Of a DNA stretch of 5,801 nt, positions 1-5,801 are shown in pieces. Positions within the stretch are counted from its first letter, which is position 1; each line of letters opens with the position of its first letter. Under the pieces are notes generated by a model. It did no database searches. It saw only the letters and a program-made list of their open reading frames with translations, and was not told the DNA's origin. Source of the stretch: Maribacter sp. (GTDB lineage: Bacteria > Bacteroidota > Bacteroidia > Flavobacteriales > Flavobacteriaceae); NCBI GenBank assembly GCA_013001935.1, contig JABDKZ010000178.1:1-5801 (forward strand), given 5' to 3'. A program made the translations under genes and the position numbers.

Positions 1-2231
1 AAAGTACCATCCTTGAACTGCTGGATCACAAGACTATTTTCCTTTCCATTCAATTTGAAATTTCTCAAGCTATATTGTCCTTTTTTATAGTCATACCCAT
101 CCTGTTCATCTTCATAAACCGTTGAGCTTTGAGTACCTATTCTAAAATAGACTTCCAAATCAAGTTCTTTAATCTCCAACTCCCCCACATATTGTTGAAC
201 AGGAAATTTGGGTATGATAGAACCTTCTTTTACAAAAAGTGGTATAATGTCAATATCGGCTTCTACCCATTGTTCTTTCCCACCTTCAACAACTTCATTA
301 TTCCAATAATTGTACCATTTTCCTCTTGGAACGTACATGCGCCTTCCTTTGGCGTTTGGTTCTTGTACCGGGCAGACCAATATTTGTTCTCCAAAAATAA
401 ACTCATCGGTCCTAAAATGGGTCTGTGGATCTTCTTGATCAAAATAGACCAATGGTTTCAACATAGGGTCTCCATTTTTTGAATATCTCCAGAACATGGT
501 ATACAAATAGGGCAATAGCTCATATCGCAATTCAATAAATTTCCTTACAATATCAGTAATGTCACTATCAAAAGACCAAGGTTCTTGATCGCCATGATCC
601 CCGCTGGAATGTACCCTGCAGAAGGGGTGAAAAATTCCGAGTTGAATCCATCTGGCGAATAATTCCCCATTGGGTTGTTCCGCAAAACCACCAATATCGG
701 AACCAACAAAAGACATTCCGCTCATACACATTCGTTGTACTTGTACATTGGCTAGCCACAGATGTTCCCATGTGGCCACATTATCCCCAGTCCAAGTAGA
801 GGAATACCGTTGAGTGCCAGCATATGCCGCTCTTGTAATTACAAATGGTCTTTTTGGATACACATATTTCTTAATGCCTTCATAAGTAGCCCTGACCATC
901 TGCATACCATAAATATTATGTGCTTTCCGGTGGGTACAAGGGTAACCGTCATAATTGTGTCGGGTATCCAAAGGTGCTGTTTTAGACGGTACTTCCATGA
1001 CCGCTGGCTCATTCATATCATTCCAAACGGCATGAACACCCAGTTCCGACATGAATTCCTTGTAAAGCTCTGCCCACCATTCGCGTACTTTAGGATTGGT
1101 AAAATCAGGAAAATGACATTCCCCAGGCCAAACTTTACCCCGCATATAAGGCCCATCACCACGTTTACAGAAATAATCATTCTCCATAGCCTCTTGGTAA
1201 ATGGAGTACTCCTTATCTATTTTAATTCCTGGATCTATCATAACCACTGTTTTGAAACCGTCTTCGTTTAATTCAGTGATCATTCGCTTGGGGTCCGGAA
1301 ATTTTTTCTTGTCCCAGGTAAAGCAACGAAATCCGTCCATATAATCAATATCCAGGTACAGGGCGTCACAGGGTATCTTCAAGTCCCTGAATTGCTTAGC
1401 CAATGCCTTTATATTACTTTCAGGAAAGTAACTCCATTTAGACTGATGGTATCCCATGGCCCACATAGGTGGCAGCTCGGGGGTACCTGTTAAATTGGTA
1501 TAGGCCTTAATTACCTTAGACATTTCAGGGCCATAGAAAAAGTAATAGTTCATTTCACCGCCATCGGCCCAAAAGCTGGTAACATTTCTACGTTCATGCG
1601 CAAAATCAAAATGCGTTTTAAAGGTATTATCGAAGAAAATGCCATATGCGATATTCTTGTGGAGACCACAGTAAAAAGGAACGGCTTTATATAAAGGATC
1701 CTGATCCTTTCCATAGGCATACTGATCTGTGCACCAATTATGGACTCTCTTGCCCTTTAAGTTGGAGTGGGTAGCCTTATCACCCATACCGTAATAGCTC
1801 TCGGCATTTTGGGTAATCTTACTCATTTTTACGGTATTACCACCATATTCATAGTTTTCTTCCCAGTGAAAACCAATTTCATCCTCATTGATAATATTTC
1901 CTTCTAAATCCGAGATTTGGATGCGAAGGGATTTCTTATCTACCAATACCTTTATCTTGCTGGTCTCAATTAAATATTCTGTTTTCGTTTCACTAACTAT
2001 CAACGTATTGTAGCCCCTACTTGCATTTTCACTAATAGCATAGGAGAAATCTGGTTGAAAGACCTCTTCAGTAGCATATCTAAACCGCAAGGCACTGTTA
2101 CGCAAGACCGTAATCTGCAAGATTACACCATTGGCAGTGGTGAAATAGAACTTATCTACATCTTGCTTGAAATCTATTATGTGGTTGGGATAAAGGTTCC
2201 CTTTATATTCTAATTCTGTATTGGTAATCAT
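1..2231 (-). CDS. Glycoside hydrolase family 31 alpha-glucosidase-type enzyme, C-terminus cut by window edge
   Basis: The frame stays open from an ATG at 2231-2229 to the left window edge: 743 full codons plus two bases. GH31 proteins of this type are about 800 aa (remembered), so some tens of C-terminal residues are missing. Family marks seen: YYGMGD ending at residue 151; HQSKWSY around W266; LDIDYMDGF with D294 and D296; WNDMNEP with D405, the expected catalytic nucleophile; TGDN with D483, the expected general acid/base; SDIGGF with D512; and a distal beta-domain with GKWYNYW around W639. GH31 enzymes are retaining exo-acting hydrolases, mostly alpha-glucosidases, with some alpha-xylosidases and transglycosylases. 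The N-terminus (MITNTELEYKG) has no signal peptide, so I infer a cytoplasmic enzyme trimming glucose from glycogen or maltodextrins. It lies 100 nt downstream of glgB on the same strand with no terminator visible between them, so co-transcription is likely. Exact substrate cannot be read from the sequence. Confidence 0.93.
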   Translation of the reverse strand, partial: MITNTELEYKGNLYPNHIIDFKQDVDKFYFTTANGVILQITVLRNSALRFRYATEEVFQPDFSYAISENASRGYNTLIVSETKTEYLIETSKIKVLVDKKSLRIQISDLEGNIINEDEIGFHWEENYEYGGNTVKMSKITQNAESYYGMGDKATHSNLKGKRVHNWCTDQYAYGKDQDPLYKAVPFYCGLHKNIAYGIFFDNTFKTHFDFAHERRNVTSFWADGGEMNYYFFYGPEMSKVIKAYTNLTGTPELPPMWAMGYHQSKWSYFPESNIKALAKQFRDLKIPCDALYLDIDYMDGFRCFTWDKKKFPDPKRMITELNEDGFKTVVMIDPGIKIDKEYSIYQEAMENDYFCKRGDGPYMRGKVWPGECHFPDFTNPKVREWWAELYKEFMSELGVHAVWNDMNEPAVMEVPSKTAPLDTRHNYDGYPCTHRKAHNIYGMQMVRATYEGIKKYVYPKRPFVITRAAYAGTQRYSSTWTGDNVATWEHLWLANVQVQRMCMSGMSFVGSDIGGFAEQPNGELFARWIQLGIFHPFCRVHSSGDHGDQEPWSFDSDITDIVRKFIELRYELLPYLYTMFWRYSKNGDPMLKPLVYFDQEDPQTHFRTDEFIFGEQILVCPVQEPNAKGRRMYVPRGKWYNYWNNEVVEGGKEQWVEADIDIIPLFVKEGSIIPKFPVQQYVGELEIKELDLEVYFRIGTQSSTVYEDEQDGYDYKKGQYSLRNFKLNGKENSLVIQQFKDGT

Positions 2232-2331
2232 AGCCGGTTAAAATTTAAACAGCCGCAAAATAAGCACATTAGTGTGTAACTGTGAAACAAAAAGCGACCA
2301 ATAGTAAACAATTGTGATTAATTAGATCAGG
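2232..2331 (-). other. Intergenic gap between glgB and the GH31 gene
   Basis: The 100-nt gap holds no GC-rich hairpin with a T-run, so nothing visible would stop transcription from glgB. The closest promoter-like element read on the minus strand is TTATTTTG, one mismatch from the Bacteroidota -7 consensus TAnnTTTG, with no TTG at a convincing distance. I infer that the GH31 gene is mainly read through from glgB, with a weak internal promoter possible. Confidence 0.45.
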
Positions 2332-4227
2332 TTATTGAAAAATAACAATTCCTAAGGCTGGAACCGTAATTTCAAATGATTCCTCAAAACTATGCCATGG
2401 CTTTTTTTCAGTTTTCACCCCAGCATTTTTTGATCCAGTGCCGCCATACTTTTTGGCGTCACTATTAAATATTTCTTTCAACGGGCCCGATTTCGGAACG
2501 CCAATTCTATAATTCTCCCTAGGGACAGGGGTAAAATTGGCAGCAATTATAAGATTGTTTTTCTCGTCATGACCTTTCCGGATAAAGGTCAAAACAGAGT
2601 TCTCAGCATCACCATAGTCAATCCATTGAAAGCCTTCTTCGCCAAATTGTTTCTCATATAGCGCAGGATATGTCCTATAAATTTTATTTAAGTCCTTTAT
2701 TAAATTCTGAATGCCCGAATGAAAATCATATTGGGTCAAATGCCAATCCAAACTCTGGTTATAATTCCATTCAGAAGACTGTCCAAACTCACCGCCCATA
2801 AATATCAGATTGGTTCCTGGATGTGTGAACATATAGCCATAGAGCAATCGTAGATTGGCAAACTGTTGCCATTCATCGCCTGGCATTCTATATAAAAGTG
2901 ATTGCTTTCCGTACACCACTTCATCGTGGGAGAACGGGAGCATAAAGTTCTCTGTAAAAGCATAGGTCATGCTAAAGGTAATGTCGTTCTGATGGTGTTT
3001 TCTATAAATTGGCTCTTTCTTAAAGAATTCCAAGGTATCATGCATCCAACCCATCATCCATTTCATACCAAAACCAAGTCCACCCATGCTCACTGGTTTT
3101 GATACCCCTGAAAATGCTGTTGATTCCTCAGCTATAGTTTGTACTCCTGGAAAACTGCCATACACCGTTTCATTCAATTCCCTTATGAAAGAGATAGCTT
3201 CCAAATTTTCATTATTACCATACATATTGGGTTCCCACTCGCCATCTTCCCTTGAATAATCCAAATAAAGCATGGAAGCCACTGCATCTACCCTTAACCC
3301 ATCAATATGGTATTGATCTAGCCAGAACAATGCATTGCTTATTAAAAATGCACGCACCTCGTTTCTGCCATAGTTGAAAATAAGACTTTTCCAATCAGGA
3401 TGATATCCTTTTCTTCGGTCAGGATGTTCATATAAATGAGAACCATCAAAGAATCCTAAGCCGTGGGCATCTTCGGGAAAATGTGAGGGCACCCAATCAA
3501 GGATAACACCAATACCACTCTGATGTAATTTGTCAACCAACAGTTTAAATTCTTCGGGATTCCCAAATCTAGAGGTTGGCGCAAAATAGCCGGTAAGCTG
3601 ATACCCCCAAGATGGGTCGTAAGGGAATTCCATGATCGGCATGAACTCTACATGTGTAAAGCCCATTTCCTTAACATACTTAACCAAATCTTCAGAAAGC
3701 TCTTCATAGGAAAGAAAATCATTGTTTTTTTTCCGTTTCCATGATCCTAAATGCACTTCATAAACAGAATAGGGCCTGTCTAATCCATTCTTGGATTCAC
3801 GTGTATCCATCCATTTTTTATCTTTCCAACTATAATCGGCTTCCCAAACTACCGAAGCCGTTTTTGGTGGATGTTCGCAATATTTTGCAAATGGATCAGC
3901 TTTTTCTGTAACAATTCCAAAGTTGTTTGAATGTATGTTGTATTTATAAAGTGTTCCTTTACCTATATTAGGAATAAACCCTTCCCAAATCCCACTTTCG
4001 TCCCATCGTACGTTGAGTTGGTGTTCGTGACTTTGCCATTCGTTAAAGTCACCAACAACCGATACGGCATTGGCCGTTGGCGCCCATACCGCAAAATAAG
4101 TTCCTTTTTCCCCATTGACCTCAATGGTATGGGACCCAAGTTTTTCATATAATTTAAAGTGTTTGCCTGATTTGAATAAATTAATATCGAAATCCGAAAA
4201 AAGGGAGTGTGCAATAACTTTTGACAT
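2332..4227 (-). CDS. glgB: 1,4-alpha-glucan (glycogen) branching enzyme GlgB, family GH13
   Basis: This complete 631-aa protein should cut alpha-1,4-glucan chains and re-attach them through alpha-1,6 bonds, making the branches of glycogen in the cytoplasm. Order of domains: an N-terminal CBM48-like beta-sandwich (about residues 30-130, with VVGDFNEW at 57-64), the GH13 (beta/alpha)8 barrel (about 150-520), and a C-terminal all-beta domain. GH13 motifs: DWVPSHF at 244-250; DGLRVDA at 309-315 with nucleophile D314; AEEST at 366-370 with acid/base E367; FSHDE at 432-436 with transition-state stabiliser D435. The spacings D-E 53 and E-D 68 equal those I recall for E. coli GlgB (D405, E458, D526). 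I chose the ATG at 4227 because the alternative upstream start at 4260 is TTG, adds 11 atypical residues (ISFAKKYNRS), and lies upstream of a -7-like element at 4255-4248. The GH31 gene follows, which suggests an alpha-glucan operon. No glgA or glgC is visible in the window. Confidence 0.97.
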   Translation of the reverse strand: MSKVIAHSLFSDFDINLFKSGKHFKLYEKLGSHTIEVNGEKGTYFAVWAPTANAVSVVGDFNEWQSHEHQLNVRWDESGIWEGFIPNIGKGTLYKYNIHSNNFGIVTEKADPFAKYCEHPPKTASVVWEADYSWKDKKWMDTRESKNGLDRPYSVYEVHLGSWKRKKNNDFLSYEELSEDLVKYVKEMGFTHVEFMPIMEFPYDPSWGYQLTGYFAPTSRFGNPEEFKLLVDKLHQSGIGVILDWVPSHFPEDAHGLGFFDGSHLYEHPDRRKGYHPDWKSLIFNYGRNEVRAFLISNALFWLDQYHIDGLRVDAVASMLYLDYSREDGEWEPNMYGNNENLEAISFIRELNETVYGSFPGVQTIAEESTAFSGVSKPVSMGGLGFGMKWMMGWMHDTLEFFKKEPIYRKHHQNDITFSMTYAFTENFMLPFSHDEVVYGKQSLLYRMPGDEWQQFANLRLLYGYMFTHPGTNLIFMGGEFGQSSEWNYNQSLDWHLTQYDFHSGIQNLIKDLNKIYRTYPALYEKQFGEEGFQWIDYGDAENSVLTFIRKGHDEKNNLIIAANFTPVPRENYRIGVPKSGPLKEIFNSDAKKYGGTGSKNAGVKTEKKPWHSFEESFEITVPALGIVIFQ

Positions 4228-4247
4228 ACTACGGTTATATTTTTTGG

Positions 4248-4255
4248 CAAAACTA
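4248..4255 (-). promoter_or_regulatory. Candidate -7 promoter element of glgB (TAGTTTTG)
   Basis: Read on the minus strand, TAGTTTTG matches all fixed positions of the Bacteroidota -7 element TAnnTTTG. Transcription would start a few bases downstream, leaving an A-rich leader of roughly 15-20 nt before the glgB ATG at 4227. No TTG is seen at the expected -33 position, so the match could be chance in AT-rich DNA. Further upstream on the same strand (near 4370-4361) TATAGTTTG is one base too long for the consensus and is a weaker alternative. Confidence 0.4.
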
Positions 4256-4405
4256 ATCAACTTTACCTAAAAGGCATGATAATTAAGTCTTTACTTTACT
4301 TCTCAAAGGTTTTCTTTTCAAAAAAAAACAAGTTTGGTAAAAAATGGAACGCTTTTTGAAACAAACTATAAATATTAAAACAAACGAACAATTAAAACCA
4401 TAGTT

Positions 4406-4948
4406 ATGAGAAAAATTAGCATAGTACTCACTGTACTTTTATCTATCTTCATAATATCCTGTGAAGGCCCGATAGGCCCTCCAGGTTATGATGGAAGGGA
4501 CGGACAGGACGGAGTTAACATTTTAGGAAAAGTCATTGACATAGAAGGTGATTTCCTCCCTGACGACTACTTCATCTTTTACGAATTTCCACAAACCGTT
4601 GAAGTTTTTGAGACCGATGTAGTGCTCGTTTATATACTATGGGAGCAAACTGAAGATGGCAATGGAGAACCTGTTGATATATGGAGGTTACTGCCACAAA
4701 CCCGTCTTTTGGACCAGGGAATACTGCAGTACAATTACGATTACACCTTTTTTGATGTAAGCATATTTTTGGAGGCCGATTTTGATTTAATTACCCTCGC
4801 TCCTGGTGATACCGATGCCCAGGTTTTTAGGATCGCAATTCTTCCTGCCGAATTTGCTGCATCAAAATTAGACAAATCCAGCATAGAGGCTGTAATGGCC
4901 ACCCTTGGTGTCACAGAGAAAGATGTTCAAAAAGTAAAATTGAATTAA
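4406..4948 (+). CDS. Collagen-like repeat-containing lipoprotein, function unknown
   Basis: This 180-aa protein begins with a lipoprotein signal peptide: MRKIS, a hydrophobic stretch at residues 6-17, and a lipobox-like end at C19, which should be lipidated. Directly after it come six Gly-X-Y triplets (G21 to N38, containing GPIGPPGYDG and two G-x-D triplets), a miniature collagen-like segment. The rest (39-180) is acidic and mostly beta-type with many aromatic residues, including VVLVYILWEQ at 72-81 and VFRIAILPAEF at 140-150, and no enzyme motif that I recognise. Short lipoproteins of this layout are, from memory, common in Flavobacteriia and usually annotated as collagen-like or hypothetical; their function is not known. 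I infer outer-membrane anchoring, facing either the periplasm or outside. The start is ATG, preceded by A-rich sequence without a Shine-Dalgarno motif. The gene is divergent from glgB and ends at its own terminator, so it is probably monocistronic. Confidence 0.85.
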   Translation: MRKISIVLTVLLSIFIISCEGPIGPPGYDGRDGQDGVNILGKVIDIEGDFLPDDYFIFYEFPQTVEVFETDVVLVYILWEQTEDGNGEPVDIWRLLPQTRLLDQGILQYNYDYTFFDVSIFLEADFDLITLAPGDTDAQVFRIAILPAEFAASKLDKSSIEAVMATLGVTEKDVQKVKLN

Positions 4949-4970
4949 TTCATATTTATAATTAATAGAC

Positions 4971-4998
4971 CCCGCTGTATTTCAGCGGGTTTTTTTTT
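4971..4998 (+). terminator. Intrinsic terminator after the collagen-like lipoprotein gene
   Basis: A perfect 7-bp stem (CCCGCTG at 4971-4977 pairing with CAGCGGG at 4983-4989) with a 5-nt loop (TATTT) is followed directly by nine T residues (4990-4998). It begins 22 nt after the TAA stop codon. It separates the lipoprotein gene from msrB, so msrB should need its own promoter. Confidence 0.93.
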
Positions 4999-5023
4999 GC
5001 ATACCATTTAAGTAAATGATTAA

Positions 5024-5054
5024 CAAAACCTTAGTGCATTGCAAAACCTAAGTG
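5024..5054 (+). repeat. 13-nt direct repeat, two copies at 18-bp spacing, in the msrB promoter region
   Basis: CAAAACCTTAGTG at 5024-5036 recurs as CAAAACCTAAGTG at 5042-5054, with 12 of 13 bases identical, a 5-nt gap and an 18-bp period. The two copies flank the candidate -33 TTG (5039-5041), and the second fills most of the promoter spacer. This arrangement suits a regulator that binds direct repeats over the polymerase site, but that role is inferred. Confidence 0.6.
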
Positions 5055-5065
5055 TTTTATATTTG
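5039..5065 (+). promoter_or_regulatory. Candidate Bacteroidota-type promoter of msrB
   Basis: TATATTTG at 5058-5065 fits the -7 element TAnnTTTG exactly, and TTG at 5039-5041 may be the -33 element, with a 16-nt spacer that is slightly short. Transcription would start near 5070, giving a leader of about 40 nt that contains the palindrome ACGGCCGT (5081-5088). Its position between the upstream terminator and the msrB ATG supports it. Confidence 0.6.
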
Positions 5066-5109
5066 AAAGGATTGTAAAAAACGGCCGTCTAATATCCAAA
5101 ATAAAAAAT

Positions 5110-5616
5110 ATGATAAAGAAGCTAATTTTCGCCTTATGTATTGCCTTGGTTGGTTGCAAAGGAAACTCCCAAGAAAAGTCAATAACCAAAAATAAGTCTG
5201 AGCAAAAAAAGGTTGTATACACTGTGGTTAAAACCGATGCGGAGTGGCGTCAGCAACTTACAGACCTGCAGTACTATGTGCTGCGAAAAGCCGGAACAGA
5301 AACTGCTGGCACAAGTGTTCTATTAAATAACAAAAAAAAGGGCGTCTATGTCTGTGCCGCTTGTAAAACCCAGCTGTTTAAAAGTGAACACAAATATGAT
5401 TCTGGATCGGGCTGGCCTAGTTTTGACAGGGAAATTGTGGGTAATGTTGCTTACGATGTAGATTATGATATAGGATATAAGCGAACCGAAGAACATTGTG
5501 CGACTTGTGGAGGCCATCTAGGCCATGTTTTTGAGGATGGTCCCCGAAAAACTACCGGTAAAAGGCATTGTATTAATGGTGCTGCCTTACAATTTGTTCC
5601 CGCAAAAAGTCAATAG
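5110..5616 (+). CDS. msrB: Peptide-methionine (R)-S-oxide reductase MsrB, lipoprotein form
   Basis: MsrB reduces methionine-R-sulfoxide in oxidised proteins back to methionine. This 168-aa protein starts with a lipoprotein signal peptide (MIKKLIFALC, lipobox ALVG-C16) and a polar Lys/Ser-rich linker to about residue 35, then a complete MsrB domain (about 40-165). Seen: two zinc CxxC pairs, C82/C85 and C130/C133; the core motif YDSGSGWPSF at 96-105; GHLGHVFEDGP at 135-145; and the catalytic cysteine C154 in RHCIN. The usual resolving cysteine, in the GCGWPS motif 54 residues before the catalytic one in E. coli MsrB as I recall it, is serine here (S100), and no other spare cysteine is present in the mature part. 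I infer an envelope repair enzyme, anchored in a membrane and facing the periplasm, reduced directly by a thioredoxin-like partner. The DinB-like gene starts 18 nt after the stop, so the two probably form an operon. Confidence 0.95.
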   Translation: MIKKLIFALCIALVGCKGNSQEKSITKNKSEQKKVVYTVVKTDAEWRQQLTDLQYYVLRKAGTETAGTSVLLNNKKKGVYVCAACKTQLFKSEHKYDSGSGWPSFDREIVGNVAYDVDYDIGYKRTEEHCATCGGHLGHVFEDGPRKTTGKRHCINGAALQFVPAKSQ

Positions 5617-5634
5617 AGCCAAAAAATAACTTAA

Positions 5635-5801
5635 ATGGACTTTGGCAAAAATTATCTCGAAAGTGTACTTTTTGAATTCCATCGCTACAAAAGTATGGGA
5701 GATAAGACCTTCGCTCAGTTGAGTGAATCAGATTTTCTTTGGCAATATCAAGAAGAAGATAATAGCATTTCACAAATCGTAAAACACATTGTCGGGAATA
5801 T
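5635..5801 (+). CDS. DUF1572-like DinB/YfiT-superfamily protein, N-terminal part only
   Basis: The ATG at 5635 opens a frame that runs off the right edge after 55 full codons. The visible residues (MDFGKNYLESVLFEF, SMGDKTFAQLSESDF, NSISQIVKHIVGN) match the pattern I remember for DUF1572 proteins: an amphipathic first helix, a KTFAQLS-type turn, then a helix with VKHIxGN. DinB-superfamily proteins are four-helix bundles that often bind a metal through three histidines; H51 would be the first of these, and the others lie beyond the window. Some relatives are thiol-dependent transferases, but for this subgroup no reaction is established to my knowledge. There is no signal peptide, so it is probably cytoplasmic, unlike the lipoprotein MsrB just upstream. 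The 18-nt gap to msrB, without a terminator, suggests co-transcription. The family call rests on memory of a short segment. Confidence 0.75.
   Translation, partial: MDFGKNYLESVLFEFHRYKSMGDKTFAQLSESDFLWQYQEEDNSISQIVKHIVGN

Noticed and set aside
129..482. Plus-strand open frame of 117 codons
   Set aside because: It lies wholly antisense to the GH31 coding sequence, and its product is low-complexity and aromatic-rich with no recognisable domain.
762..1271. Plus-strand open frame of 169 codons
   Set aside because: It is antisense to the GH31 catalytic region, where the minus-strand frame carries the DMNEP and LDIDYMDG motifs nearby; it is a shadow frame.
2231..2256. Possible hairpin around the AT-rich core upstream of the GH31 start
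   Set aside because: The outer arms do not pair well and there is no T-run, so neither a terminator nor an operator is supported.
3963..4250. Minus-strand open frame of 95 codons overlapping the 5' end of glgB
   Set aside because: It overlaps the CBM48 region of glgB in another frame and has no family resemblance.
4320..4328. Run of nine A residues as a possible minus-strand terminator T-tract or phase-variation tract
   Set aside because: There is no GC-rich hairpin next to it, and it lies outside any coding frame in an AT-rich intergenic region, so no role can be supported.
4331..4367. Inverted repeat AGTTTG / CAAACT in the divergent intergenic region
   Set aside because: The arms are only 6 bp and 25 nt apart in AT-rich DNA, with no extension of pairing, so chance is the simplest explanation.
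5031..5222. Minus-strand open frame over the msrB promoter and 5' end
   Set aside because: It is antisense to the msrB signal peptide and crosses the promoter; the hydrophobic product is a by-product of AT-rich sequence.

Overview
The window looks like chromosomal DNA of a member of the Flavobacteriaceae (phylum Bacteroidota). Coding is AT-rich, start codons are preceded by A-rich stretches with no Shine-Dalgarno motif, two sites match the Bacteroidota -7 promoter element TAnnTTTG, and two genes encode lipoproteins whose signal peptides end in a lipobox cysteine. The assignment rests on these traits and on remembered protein families, not on a database search.

Left part, minus strand (1-4227): a two-gene alpha-glucan block. 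glgB (4227-2332) encodes a complete glycogen branching enzyme. After a 100-nt gap comes a family GH31 alpha-glucosidase-type enzyme (2231 to beyond position 1) that lacks only its C-terminal end. Neither has a signal peptide, so both should act in the cytoplasm on glycogen or maltodextrins.

Middle (4228-4405): a 178-nt divergent intergenic region. It holds a -7-like promoter element for glgB, whose position favours an ATG start at 4227 over a TTG start 33 nt upstream.

Right part, plus strand (4406-5801): first a 180-aa lipoprotein with a short collagen-like Gly-X-Y stretch, closed by a strong intrinsic terminator (4971-4998). Then a separate unit with its own promoter contains a lipoprotein-type methionine sulfoxide reductase B (msrB) and, 18 nt further on, the start of a DinB-superfamily (DUF1572-like) gene that runs off the right end. 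The msrB promoter region carries a 13-nt direct repeat at 18-bp spacing that could be a regulator binding site.

I see no tRNA, rRNA, CRISPR array, insertion sequence, phage gene or defence system. This is mostly an ordinary chromosomal region. The points most worth a second look are the msrB promoter repeat, the MsrB lacking the usual resolving cysteine, and the collagen-like lipoprotein.
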